DNA of 13,645 bases from Flavobacteriaceae bacterium (GCA_015493405.1 WGDF01000140.1:1-13645), one strand, 5' to 3'; counted from the first letter of the stretch, positions 5,811 through 13,302 are shown. The notes: generated by a model not told the origin, from the letters alone. Made by a program: numbers and translations.

Positions 5811-5951
5811 GCAACAGGGATAGTAGCGGTAGCTTGTGGCAGCTAGCCGGTTACAAAAACAAGTAGACAAAGCGACCAAAGGGAGCTCTTGGCTGCGTCG
5901 GTTTTTGTTGCGGATAGCCACACAACTATAAGCGGATAGCCCGTTTGTTGC
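5811..5951 (+). ncRNA. Probable structured RNA element, GGGATAG...GCGGATAGCCC type
   Basis: The segment opens with GCAACAGGGATAGTAGCGG (5811-5829) and closes with GCGGATAGCCCGTTTGTTGC (5932-5951). GCAAC (5811-5815) pairs with GTTGC (5947-5951), and GGG (5817-5819) with CCC (5940-5942). Inside, TAGC/GCTA (5830-5833 with 5842-5845) and CAAAAAC/GTTTTTG (5854-5860 with 5901-5907) can form stems. GCGGATAGCC is repeated at 5910-5919 and 5932-5941. GC content is clearly higher than the flanks. I recall this opening and closing pattern as a common intergenic element in flavobacterial genomes, possibly the one named Flavo-1 in Rfam, but I cannot confirm the match. It may be a separate small RNA or part of the leader of the patatin gene, which starts 55 bp downstream. 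Its function is unknown. Confidence 0.55.
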
Positions 5952-6006
5952 CATTATTGGAAAAAAAATAACACCTTAAATGTATTGTAAAATAATTTCA
6001 ACAAAA

Positions 6007-8226
6007 ATGAAATATATCTGGCTCATTTTATTATGGCCGATTTTTTATAGTGGCGCCGCACAAGTATCCGATAGTTTGAAACGCCCAAAAATCGGTCTGG
6101 TATTGAGTGGCGGCGGGGCAAAAGGAATGGCACATATCGGGGTGTTGAAAGCCTTGGAAAAATATGGCATCAAACCGGATTTTATCGGTGGCACGAGTAT
6201 GGGGGCCATTGTGGGAAGTATGTATGCAGCGGGGTATTCGGCCGATCAAATTGATTCGATATTTCATACCATTAACTTTGACAAAATACTCTATAACAGA
6301 CTGAACCGTAAATATTTAAATAGTTTTGAGAAGGAACGAGGCAAACGTTTTATTATGACTTTTCCCTTTTCCACCAAAAATATGTCAGTGCAACTGCCAC
6401 GTGGTCTATCGGACTCGCAACAAATGTTTAATCTGTTGGCAGAGGTTCTGTTGCCTACGAGTAATATTGATGACTTTTCAAAATTAAAAATACCTTTTAT
6501 TTGTATGTCCACTGATATCGTAACGGGCAATCAAGTGCTTTATAATAAAGGATTTCTTCCGACTGCCGTAACATCCAGCGCTTTGCTGCCTAGTGTTTAC
6601 AGGCCTTTGGATGATGGGCATAAATTGCTATTGGACGGTGGTATTTTAAATAATTATCCAGTAAAAGAAGTCAAGGATATGGGCGCAACCTATATTATTG
6701 GTAGTAATGTGCAAGGCAAAATGTTATCCAAAAAAGAGATTAAGGATGTCGGTTCTATATTGGATCAAATTATAGGATTTGGCGTATATAAAGAAATGCC
6801 ACTGAAAAAAGCTAAAACGGATTTGTATATCAGACCCAATATTAAAGGAATCGGCCTTACTACTTTTGAAAAAATTGATACAATTATTGCAAGGGGGAAA
6901 CGCGCAGCCTTAGACAGACTAAAAAAAACACCGGGTTTAGAACGTTTGAAAAGCAACTTACCGATACAAAAGCTACGTTTTAACAAACCGGATAGTTTGA
7001 GTTTCGACCGAATTATTTTGTCCGGACAAAACAATTTTAATCGGGATTATATTTTAGGTAAAATCGGCTTGAAACCCCATAAAAAAATCAGTTATAAAGA
7101 TTTTTTAGATGGCATAAATAATCTGATTGGATCGGATAATTTTGAAAAGGTACATTACCGCTTTAAATTTGAAAAGGGTTTAAAATGGCTTTATTTGGAC
7201 CTGAAAGAACGGATGCATAAAGCAGCCGTAAATTTAGGTTTTCATTTTAACGATCTTTATAAAATCAACGTGATTGCCAACTTTGAAAATAAACGGGTGT
7301 TTACCCCTAATGATATGATCTCGATAGATGTTATCGGGGGCAATTATTTTAGGTATAATTTTGATTATATCATAGATAATGGTTTTAAATTGACTTGGGG
7401 TATTCATAGCAGTTTACAGCGATTTAGTCATCGAATTGATGCAAATGCGCTCTTTAAAGAACGAAACTATGCTGTTAACAAACTAGATTTCAATTATTTA
7501 CAATTTACCAATAAAATTTATTTTCAAGCCAATTTAAACCATTTCTTCTATTTGAAAATCGGCGGAGAACACCAATACAAAAAGCTTTATACTTATGTGT
7601 TTTCCAGTCAAGAAGATGAAGCTTATTATTTTGGGAAGAATCATTATTTCGGCAATTTTGCTTCCATTAATTTTGATAGCCGTAACGATTGCAATTTTCC
7701 GACTCAAGGCTTGTATTTTAAACTCAAATGGCATTATGTTTGGGCTTCATCAGATTTTTATCGAAATTTTAAGCCCTATTCTTTATATCTCTTAAAACTA
7801 AATTGGACACAACGAATGACCAAACATTGGCTGATACAACCTGAAATTATTTCAGGATTATATTATGGCAAACCATATAGCTACGAAAATATTTTTTATA
7901 TCGGCGGCATGAATTCTTATTCCAATTATGATCAAATTGCAACATTTAAACCTATGCCGGTTTTATCGGTTAATGCAACTAAATTTTCAGCCTTTTCTTT
8001 TAGCAATATAATTCAAATTCATAAAAATCATTTTTTTGAATTTGGTGGAAATTTTTTATTCTATGATAAGTCCAATAATTTATTACCTGATACTGTTCAA
8101 CAGATATACGGATTTAATATGGGCTATGGCATCAAATCATTTTTAGGACCTTTAAAAATCAACTTTGGTCGAATTCCGCAATGGCATCAAAATTCTTTTA
8201 ATATATCTTTGGGATATAATTTTTAA
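6007..8226 (+). CDS. Patatin-like phospholipase fused to a POTRA and outer-membrane beta-barrel (PlpD-like)
   Basis: A 739-residue protein starting with a signal peptide (MKYIWLILLWPIFYSGAAQ). The patatin domain (about residues 28-290) has the oxyanion motif GGGAKG (35-40), the nucleophile motif GTSMG (S64) and the catalytic aspartate in DGG (D210), so the Ser-Asp dyad is intact. A POTRA-like domain follows (about 330-400, beginning FDRIILSGQNNFNRDYILGKIGL). A BamA/Omp85-type barrel runs to the C-terminal phenylalanine in NISLGYNF. This layout is that of PlpD-type (type Vd) proteins, in which the barrel places a lipid-acyl hydrolase at the cell surface; in Bacteroidota the patatin part may instead stay tethered. 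The substrate is unknown, presumably phospholipid. An in-frame ATG at 5980 would add nine residues ahead of the signal peptide, so I prefer 6007. A DUF3108 gene follows 67 bp downstream. Confidence 0.9.
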   Translation: MKYIWLILLWPIFYSGAAQVSDSLKRPKIGLVLSGGGAKGMAHIGVLKALEKYGIKPDFIGGTSMGAIVGSMYAAGYSADQIDSIFHTINFDKILYNRLNRKYLNSFEKERGKRFIMTFPFSTKNMSVQLPRGLSDSQQMFNLLAEVLLPTSNIDDFSKLKIPFICMSTDIVTGNQVLYNKGFLPTAVTSSALLPSVYRPLDDGHKLLLDGGILNNYPVKEVKDMGATYIIGSNVQGKMLSKKEIKDVGSILDQIIGFGVYKEMPLKKAKTDLYIRPNIKGIGLTTFEKIDTIIARGKRAALDRLKKTPGLERLKSNLPIQKLRFNKPDSLSFDRIILSGQNNFNRDYILGKIGLKPHKKISYKDFLDGINNLIGSDNFEKVHYRFKFEKGLKWLYLDLKERMHKAAVNLGFHFNDLYKINVIANFENKRVFTPNDMISIDVIGGNYFRYNFDYIIDNGFKLTWGIHSSLQRFSHRIDANALFKERNYAVNKLDFNYLQFTNKIYFQANLNHFFYLKIGGEHQYKKLYTYVFSSQEDEAYYFGKNHYFGNFASINFDSRNDCNFPTQGLYFKLKWHYVWASSDFYRNFKPYSLYLLKLNWTQRMTKHWLIQPEIISGLYYGKPYSYENIFYIGGMNSYSNYDQIATFKPMPVLSVNATKFSAFSFSNIIQIHKNHFFEFGGNFLFYDKSNNLLPDTVQQIYGFNMGYGIKSFLGPLKINFGRIPQWHQNSFNISLGYNF

Positions 8227-8293
8227 TCTTTTAAATCCGTGCTAAAAAACTTTGGAATAGTGTTTGATTTGTAATAACCAAACAATTACGACT

Positions 8294-9058
8294 ATGAAGA
8301 AAATATTAAGCCTTTTAAGCATCCTTTTATTTTTGTCCGCCGGCTATGGCCAAGATTTATCTTATAAAGCCGGAGAGCATTTCAAATTTAAAATTCACTA
8401 TGGTATATTCAACGCAGGCTATGCTACTTTGGACTTAAAAAATGGCGTTTTTAAAGGCAAACATTTATTTCATGCCATAGGCAAAGGCTGGACTACGGGT
8501 ATCTCAAGTTGGTTTATGGATGTAGATGACTTATACGAAAGTTATTTTGATTCTACCAACGCGCCCTATCGCTTTATCAGAAAAATAGACGAAGGGGGGT
8601 ATACTATGGACAAAGAATTGTTTTTTGATCAAACCAAACAAAAGGTTTTGGTTATCAATAAGAAAAAAGGAATCAGTCAAAGTTATGCCACGCCTAAAAG
8701 CATACAAGATATGGTATCTGTTTTTTATTATTTGCGCAATTATGACACTTCCAATTTAAAACCCGGGGATGAAATTAGCGTTGATTTATTTTTAGATGAA
8801 GAGATTTATCCTTTTAAACTAAAATTTTTAGGTAAAGATATTTTGAAAACAAAAATAGGCAAAGTGCATAGTCTTAAATTCAGACCCATAGTGCAATCCG
8901 GCCGTATTTTCAAAGAAGATGAAAGTTTAACTGTTTGGATTAGTGATGATCAAAATAAAATGCCTTTGCTTATCAAAGCTAAACTTATGGTTGGTTCTCT
9001 CAAAGCAAGTTTGATAGAATATAAAGGATTAAAATATCCGGTGAATTTTAAATCGTAA
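8294..9058 (+). CDS. DUF3108 domain-containing secreted protein
   Basis: A 254-residue protein with a signal peptide (MKKILSLLSILLFLSAGYGQ) and a DUF3108 domain over most of the mature chain. The domain opens with the characteristic YKAGEHFKFKIHYGIFNAGYATL and has the W-x-T-G...MDVDDLYESYFD segment typical of the family. Later it shows the DLFLDEEIYPFKLKFLGKD and DDQNKMPLLIKAKLMVGSLKASL stretches near the C-terminus. These proteins are envelope-located, predicted beta-rich folds of unknown function. The frame is open from 8264, but the ATG at 8294 starts the signal peptide and is preferred. It lies 67 bp after the patatin gene and 18 bp before the LytTR gene, on the same strand, so all three may be one transcript. 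No regulatory signal is clear in the gap. Confidence 0.85.
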   Translation: MKKILSLLSILLFLSAGYGQDLSYKAGEHFKFKIHYGIFNAGYATLDLKNGVFKGKHLFHAIGKGWTTGISSWFMDVDDLYESYFDSTNAPYRFIRKIDEGGYTMDKELFFDQTKQKVLVINKKKGISQSYATPKSIQDMVSVFYYLRNYDTSNLKPGDEISVDLFLDEEIYPFKLKFLGKDILKTKIGKVHSLKFRPIVQSGRIFKEDESLTVWISDDQNKMPLLIKAKLMVGSLKASLIEYKGLKYPVNFKS

Positions 9059-9076
9059 ATTTGAATAAAAATATTT

Positions 9077-10165
9077 TTGAAAACACCTACTTTTATCACC
9101 AAACATTTGACCAAAAAAACCAATCAGTGGGGCTTAGCTCTGACCTTAATCATACTGGCCTTTGTTTTTTATGCGGCTTATCATTTTACGTTTCAGACTT
9201 TAACCAACCAACTGGTACAACAACAAATTGAATTAGCTAAAAATCAAGCTGACTTGGTGGCGCGGATTCTGGCAACCCAATTATCCGATGGTACGCCCCA
9301 ATCTAAAGTGCAATCTGATTTGCAAAAGAGCATTCAAAACTTTTCAACAGATGATAGTTTTATATGCATGTTTGACCAAAACGGGCAAGAAATTTGTCAT
9401 CCGAACCCCAAAAAAGTGGGCCGTATTCTATCCGAAAATAATTCAGTGATTCGATCAGGCTCTAATTTCCAATTAGAAAAAAATTTTAAAAAAGCTTTGC
9501 TCAAAGGGCATCCAACCGGTGGTATGCGACAAATGTCCAAAAAAACGGAAATCGTTTATTTGAGTCCCGTTCCTCACACCAATTGGATGGTGGCTTCTCA
9601 TTTGAATATCGAAAAATACCAATACTTATTACAGACATGGCAAAAAAAATTGATAGCCATTTTTTTAATGATATGGCTTACCACTGTTATCATAACCGTT
9701 GCCTTTCTTAACCGTCAAAATCAAAACAAAATACATCAAATTGTAAGTCAAAATCAAAAACTTTTTGAAACTTATTTTAAACAATATGAATTTTCAGAGT
9801 CATCTCCATCAAATGAAAAAAGATTTATAAAACGTCTGCTGGTACAGAAAGGCACCCATTTAGCCCCTTTATCTCTAGATAATATCGCCTATATTTACAC
9901 TCAAAATAGAATGACATATCTGATAGAGTCCGGTGGTGAAGCATCCAAAGTAAATTTCAGCCTAGATGAACTGATGAAAATTTTACCCCCTGAAACATTC
10001 TTTCGTGTTTCAAGGCAAGTAATTCTGTCAGCCGATGCTATTGAAGAAATCATAAAATATGGCAACACCCAATTAAAAGTGATTGCAAAACCCAAAAGTC
10101 CTTTCAGCATTATCGTGAGTAAAAATAAATTGCCGGCTTTTAAACAATGGTTGGGAAAACATTAA
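9077..10165 (+). CDS. Membrane-anchored Cache-domain LytTR transcription regulator (TTG start)
   Basis: A 362-residue one-component regulator. A first membrane segment (residues 18-38) is followed by a helix and an extracytoplasmic Cache-like sensor region (about 45-185), including SFICMFDQNGQEICHPNPKKVGRI and YLSPVPHTNWMVASHLN. A second membrane segment (191-212) and a linker lead to a C-terminal LytTR DNA-binding domain (about 253-358), with DNIAYIYTQNRMTYLI, the FFRVSRQVILSADAI core and a final KLPAFKQWL helix. There is no response-receiver domain, so the membrane protein itself probably senses a ligand and binds DNA. An in-frame stop at 9062 and the lack of any ATG before codon 98 leave TTG 9077 as the best start; a later start would lose the first membrane segment and part of the sensor. 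It follows the DUF3108 gene by 18 bp and converges on the P460 gene, 14 bp away. Confidence 0.85.
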   Translation: MKTPTFITKHLTKKTNQWGLALTLIILAFVFYAAYHFTFQTLTNQLVQQQIELAKNQADLVARILATQLSDGTPQSKVQSDLQKSIQNFSTDDSFICMFDQNGQEICHPNPKKVGRILSENNSVIRSGSNFQLEKNFKKALLKGHPTGGMRQMSKKTEIVYLSPVPHTNWMVASHLNIEKYQYLLQTWQKKLIAIFLMIWLTTVIITVAFLNRQNQNKIHQIVSQNQKLFETYFKQYEFSESSPSNEKRFIKRLLVQKGTHLAPLSLDNIAYIYTQNRMTYLIESGGEASKVNFSLDELMKILPPETFFRVSRQVILSADAIEEIIKYGNTQLKVIAKPKSPFSIIVSKNKLPAFKQWLGKH

Positions 10166-10179
10166 AAAATATTCTGGAA

Positions 10180-10713
10180 TTATTGCAAAGTCTGGAATTT
10201 AGTGAAAATAAAATCGTTTTTTTTCACCAAATTATGGCAATTGATACAAGATTGTGTCCCTTTTTGCCAAGGTTCAAATTGCCCGTTTTCTTTAACAAAT
10301 CGGGCATATCCCCAATTTCCTGGATTTTTCGAGAATTCCTTTCGGCTTTTTATCATATATTCAATACGTTTAAGCTGTTTGGCTTCCAAGGCCGTCTGAA
10401 AATCAGGCATTTTTTCTACAGTCCAGCCTATCTTAACTATTTTGCTACCATCGGGAAAGGGTGCTTTATTTTTGGCTGCTTCAAAAGCTTTTTTATTACC
10501 TAAAATATACCGTATTTCATTTTTATCAGTCCTGTAATGAGCAGCTATCATTTTATAGTTTTGATAATCCTTTATCTCCTTAAAATTCAAATGATTATTC
10601 GGCATTTTCAAATCGGCCAATGAAGCATCATTCTTAAATTGTTCATGACTCGGATGACAGGCATTCAAGCTTAATAAAATCGATAAAATGTAAAAGAACT
10701 TTAATTTTTTCAT
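10180..10713 (-). CDS. Lipoprotein cytochrome P460-family protein
   Basis: A 177-residue protein with a lipoprotein signal peptide: MKKLKFFYIL followed by the lipobox LNAC, giving Cys19 as the lipidated residue. It should be anchored in an envelope membrane. The single c-type heme motif CINCH is at 156-160 near the C-terminus. The region before it, with YRTDKNEIRYILGNKKAFEA, FPDGSKIVKIGW and NWGYARFVKENGQFEPW, fits the cytochrome P460 fold. P460 cytochromes in ammonia oxidisers act on hydroxylamine and have a lysine cross-linked to heme. Whether this protein has such a cross-link or any of that activity cannot be told; many homologues in heterotrophs are uncharacterised. It faces the LytTR gene tail to tail. 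Its upstream region carries four AATGAG repeats. The start is the ATG at 10713, supported by the lipobox. Confidence 0.87.
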   Translation of the reverse strand: MKKLKFFYILSILLSLNACHPSHEQFKNDASLADLKMPNNHLNFKEIKDYQNYKMIAAHYRTDKNEIRYILGNKKAFEAAKNKAPFPDGSKIVKIGWTVEKMPDFQTALEAKQLKRIEYMIKSRKEFSKNPGNWGYARFVKENGQFEPWQKGTQSCINCHNLVKKNDFIFTKFQTLQ

Positions 10714-10730
10714 AATCTATTTGTTTAATT

Positions 10731-10810
10731 AATGAGACAAAAATGAGTGAAATAGGGCGCCTAATAAAATAAATTTGACTGAATGAGTGATTTTAGATGT
10801 TGAATGAGAC
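10731..10810 (-). promoter_or_regulatory. Four phased AATGAG repeats upstream of the P460 gene (candidate operator)
   Basis: AATGAGAC (10731-10738), AATGAGTGA (10742-10750), AATGAGTGA (10782-10790) and AATGAGAC (10803-10810) all lie in the same orientation. Start-to-start spacings are 11, 40 and 21 bp, close to whole turns of the helix. The repeats end 18 bp before the P460 start codon. Direct repeats about two turns apart are the usual layout of LytTR-domain binding sites, and a LytTR regulator is the next gene but one; the sequence itself does not match the known AgrA/ComE-type consensus well. Confidence 0.35.
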
Positions 10811-10859
10811 CAAAAATTGTTTAAAAGAAATATAAGAAACTAAACTAATTGCTTTTTCC

Positions 10860-10868
10860 TATCTTTAC
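10860..10868 (+). promoter_or_regulatory. Candidate -7 box before the HsdR-N-like gene
   Basis: TATCTTTAC differs from the TAnnTTTG consensus only in the final base of the box. It lies 25 bp before the ATG at 10893, a usual leader length in Bacteroidota. No TTTG is seen in the -33 position, so this is weak. Confidence 0.3.
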
Positions 10869-10892
10869 ATTTCTAAATCAACGGCATTCGGC

Positions 10893-11339
10893 ATGCAAAA
10901 ACTCAATTTTCCGGAATATAATTTTAAACTCAAAAAACAAGATGGCAAAAAATTGATTTTCGATCCCATCAGGAAAAAATATTATGTTTTAACGCCTGAA
11001 GAATGGGTGCGCCAACATACTTTACAATATTTAATTCTCGAAAAAAAACACTCTGTTTCTTTAATTGCTGTTGAAAAAGAACTACAAATCAATCACACCA
11101 AAAGGCGCTTTGATATCGTTGTTTTTAATCGAGAAATGACCCCGGAAATATTAGTGGAATGCAAAGCCCCGACGATTAGAATCAGTCAAAAAACTTTTGA
11201 CCAAGCCAATCAATACAATTGGTTGCTCAAAGCACCATATTTATTTTTGACTAATGGATTGAAGCATTATATTTGTCAAATTGATTTTGAAGCCAATCAA
11301 TTTAAATTTTTAAAAGAATTACCTCAAAACCGCCGATGA
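10893..11339 (+). CDS. HsdR-N-like (type I restriction enzyme R N-terminal) PD-(D/E)XK protein
   Basis: A 148-residue stand-alone protein resembling the N-terminal nuclease-like domain of type I restriction R subunits (HSDR_N_2 family). The PD-(D/E)XK elements are visible: D74 in RRFDIVVF and E89-x-K91 in ILVECKAP. The helix with DQANQYNWLL, the strand APYLFLTNGLKHYIC, and the upstream EEWVRQHTLQYLI segment are typical of the family. No helicase, methylase or specificity gene is nearby, so it is not part of a restriction system here. The single-domain form occurs widely in Bacteroidota with no known function. Its stop codon overlaps the start of the glycosyltransferase gene (ATGA at 11336-11339), so translation of the two is likely coupled. 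Confidence 0.85.
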   Translation: MQKLNFPEYNFKLKKQDGKKLIFDPIRKKYYVLTPEEWVRQHTLQYLILEKKHSVSLIAVEKELQINHTKRRFDIVVFNREMTPEILVECKAPTIRISQKTFDQANQYNWLLKAPYLFLTNGLKHYICQIDFEANQFKFLKELPQNRR

Positions 11340-12289
11340 AAATAGCTGTTGTTATCTTAAACTGGAATGGACGCAAATTACTGGAACAATTTTTACCGTC
11401 TGTTGTGAAAAATTCACAGGAAGCGACTGTTTATGTGATTGACAATGCATCAACAGATGATTCCATAGCGTATTTAAAAGACAATTTTCCCGCTGTCAAG
11501 TTGGTACCATTAGACCAAAATTACGGCTATGCAGGTGGCTATAATCGGGGATTGAAATACATCAATGCCGATGTATATACTTTGGTTAATTCCGATGTGG
11601 AAGCTACTGAGAACTGGTTATTGCCCATAATTGAAAACTTTGAAAATAATCCTGATACTGTTGTATTACAACCCAAAATTAAAGATTTCAAAAACAAAAA
11701 AATGTTTGAATATGCCGGTGCAGCAGGTGGCTACCTCGATTTTTTCGGTTATCCTTATTGTGATGGGCGAATTTTATTTAAGGTAGAAGAAGATAGAGGG
11801 CAGTATGAACAAACCAAAGAAATTTTTTGGGCATCAGGCGCTTGTTTTTTTATTAGAAAAGAAACCTTTGATCAACACAAAGGCTTTGATGAACATTTTT
11901 TTGCACATCAAGAAGAAATAGACTTATGCTGGCGTATCAAAAACACCGGTAAACAGATAAAATATGAGCCGCAATCGGTAGTTTTCCATTTAGGAGGGGC
12001 CAGTTTAAACCATCAAAATCCCTTTAAAACTTATTTAAATTTCAGGAATAATTTGATGATGCTACTCAAAAATTTACCGGTATTTTATATCATTCCCATC
12101 ATTTTCTCCCGTTTAATTCTAGACGGATTAGCCGGTATTGTATTTATATTACAAGGCAAACCCAAACATACTTGGGCAATTGTTAAAGCTCATTTCGGAT
12201 TTTATAAAAGAATCCCTATTGTTTGGCAACAAAGACCTAAGAAATCCATTAAAAAATATTATAAACGATTTAGCATATTTATAAAATGA
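11336..12289 (+). CDS. Family 2 glycosyltransferase
   Basis: A 317-residue GT-A fold glycosyltransferase (GT2, rhamnosyltransferase-like subgroup). The nucleotide-sugar site is shown by VVILNWNG at the start, VIDNASTD (34-41), YGYAGGYNRG (63-72) and the DXD-type motif NSDVE (85-89). WASGACFFIRKETF (165-178) and FFAHQEEIDLCWR (188-200), with a likely catalytic acidic pair, complete the domain. A hydrophobic stretch at about 249-273 suggests contact with the inner membrane. Such enzymes add sugars to surface polysaccharides or lipid-linked glycans; donor and acceptor cannot be read from sequence. The start ATG overlaps the upstream stop by 4 bp and the stop overlaps the murQ start by 4 bp, so the three genes form a tight cassette. 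No other polysaccharide genes are in the window. Confidence 0.92.
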   Translation: MKIAVVILNWNGRKLLEQFLPSVVKNSQEATVYVIDNASTDDSIAYLKDNFPAVKLVPLDQNYGYAGGYNRGLKYINADVYTLVNSDVEATENWLLPIIENFENNPDTVVLQPKIKDFKNKKMFEYAGAAGGYLDFFGYPYCDGRILFKVEEDRGQYEQTKEIFWASGACFFIRKETFDQHKGFDEHFFAHQEEIDLCWRIKNTGKQIKYEPQSVVFHLGGASLNHQNPFKTYLNFRNNLMMLLKNLPVFYIIPIIFSRLILDGLAGIVFILQGKPKHTWAIVKAHFGFYKRIPIVWQQRPKKSIKKYYKRFSIFIK

Positions 12290-13107
12290 AAGAAAAAAAT
12301 TTTGAAAAAATAACTGAAAAAGATTCATTATATGACCATTTGGAACAGATGAGCATTCGTGAACTATTAATTAATATTAATAATGAAGACAAAAAAGTTC
12401 CCTTTGCTGTCGAAAAAGCTATTCCCCAGATTGAAAGTTTAGTAAACCAAGTGGTGGTTAAATTGCAAAAAGGCGGTAGATTATTTTATATCGGTGCAGG
12501 GACCAGTGGTAGGTTAGGCATTTTAGATGCCAGTGAATGCCCCCCAACCTTTGGTGTTGAAGACGATTTAGTTATTGGAATGATAGCCGGCGGGGATATA
12601 GCCATTAGAAAAGCCGTGGAAGAAGCTGAAGATAGTTTAACCCAAGGCTGGCAAGATCTTCTAGCACAAAACTTCAGTGAGCGTGATGTGCTCGTTGGCA
12701 TAGCAGCATCCGGAACAACCCCTTATGTGGTTAGCACAATAAAAAAAGCACGAGAAATAGGTGCCATAACAGGCTGTATTACAATGAATCCGGATAGTCC
12801 ATTAGAACAAGCAGCTGAATATCCTATTTGCGTTGTCGTAGGGCCGGAATTTGTAACTGGGAGTAGCCGAATGAAAGCAGGAACGGCTCAAAAATTAGTA
12901 TTAAATATGATTTCAACCAGTAGTTTGATTAAACTGGGACGCGTCAAAGGCAATAAAATGGTGGATATGCAACTAACCAATGCCAAATTAGTTGACCGTG
13001 GTACCAAAATGATTATGAATCAAACCGGCTTAGCTTATGATAAAGCCGAAAAATTACTTTTAAAAACTGGCAGTGTTAGACTAGCTTTAAAAGAATTTTA
13101 CAAATAA
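12286..13107 (+). CDS. murQ: N-acetylmuramic acid 6-phosphate etherase
   Basis: A 273-residue SIS-fold enzyme that splits the lactyl ether of MurNAc-6-phosphate to give GlcNAc-6-phosphate and D-lactate, a cytoplasmic step in reuse of cell-wall sugars. The family motifs are strong: YIGAGTSGRLGILDASECPPTFG (68-90) with E84, MIAGGD, and AVEEAED (110-116) with E115. E84 and E115 correspond to the two catalytic glutamates of the E. coli enzyme (E83, E114). GIAASGTTPYV, MNPDSPLEQAAEYPI and GPEFVTGSSRMKAGTAQKLVLNM also match. It is slightly shorter than the E. coli protein (about 298 residues) because the C-terminal helical part is reduced, which is common in Bacteroidota. It overlaps the glycosyltransferase gene by 4 bp. 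No kinase (anmK) or murP gene is in the window, so the source of MurNAc-6-P cannot be inferred here. Confidence 0.96.
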   Translation: MKEKNFEKITEKDSLYDHLEQMSIRELLININNEDKKVPFAVEKAIPQIESLVNQVVVKLQKGGRLFYIGAGTSGRLGILDASECPPTFGVEDDLVIGMIAGGDIAIRKAVEEAEDSLTQGWQDLLAQNFSERDVLVGIAASGTTPYVVSTIKKAREIGAITGCITMNPDSPLEQAAEYPICVVVGPEFVTGSSRMKAGTAQKLVLNMISTSSLIKLGRVKGNKMVDMQLTNAKLVDRGTKMIMNQTGLAYDKAEKLLLKTGSVRLALKEFYK

Positions 13108-13302
13108 CTATTAAGATTGAACTGCTCAAAAAGCGGAATTATCTGATTTAAGTCTGTTAGAAAACTTACATTTATAATCTACAGAGCACATATTTCATTG
13201 ACTGATAGAATACTTAATATATTCCGGCAAAGCATGAATATACCACGAACTGAATGTTAAAAAAATTTTTTGAGTCCAAGGAAATTATCAGAATATATAG
13301 AA

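Larger units (their letters stand above)
5455..5979. other. Divergent regulatory region between moxR and the patatin gene
   Basis: The two divergent genes face away from this stretch (it continues to the preferred patatin start at 6007). It contains a minus-strand promoter candidate near moxR (5481-5488), A/T-rich sequence, and a plus-strand promoter candidate (5609-5639) overlapped by a 16-bp perfect inverted repeat (5622-5666). A small TTGGCTT/AAGCCAA hairpin (5769-5775 with 5791-5797) and a GC-richer structured element (5811-5951) come next. No protein gene is credible here; the minus frame 5763-5954 is formed by the structured element. Confidence 0.75.

Noticed and set aside
5763..5954. 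Minus-strand 63-codon frame
   Set aside because: It coincides with the structured element, whose complementary ends and repeated GCGGATAGCC explain the sequence better than a protein; the product matches nothing I know.
10166..10200. Terminator between the converging LytTR and P460 genes; direct repeat TCTGGAATT at 10173 and 10191
   Set aside because: There is no stem with a U-tract in the 14-bp gap. The 9-bp direct repeat lies partly in the P460 coding end and has no further support.
10893..11339. Remnant of a type I restriction-modification locus
   Set aside because: The protein is a complete single-domain family member with its own start and stop, coupled to the next gene; no hsdM, hsdS or helicase fragment is nearby.
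13108..13302. Small gene or regulatory site between murQ and the rRNA terminator
   Set aside because: I found no open frame with a plausible start. The only structure is a short A/T palindrome near 13260-13271, too weak to call.
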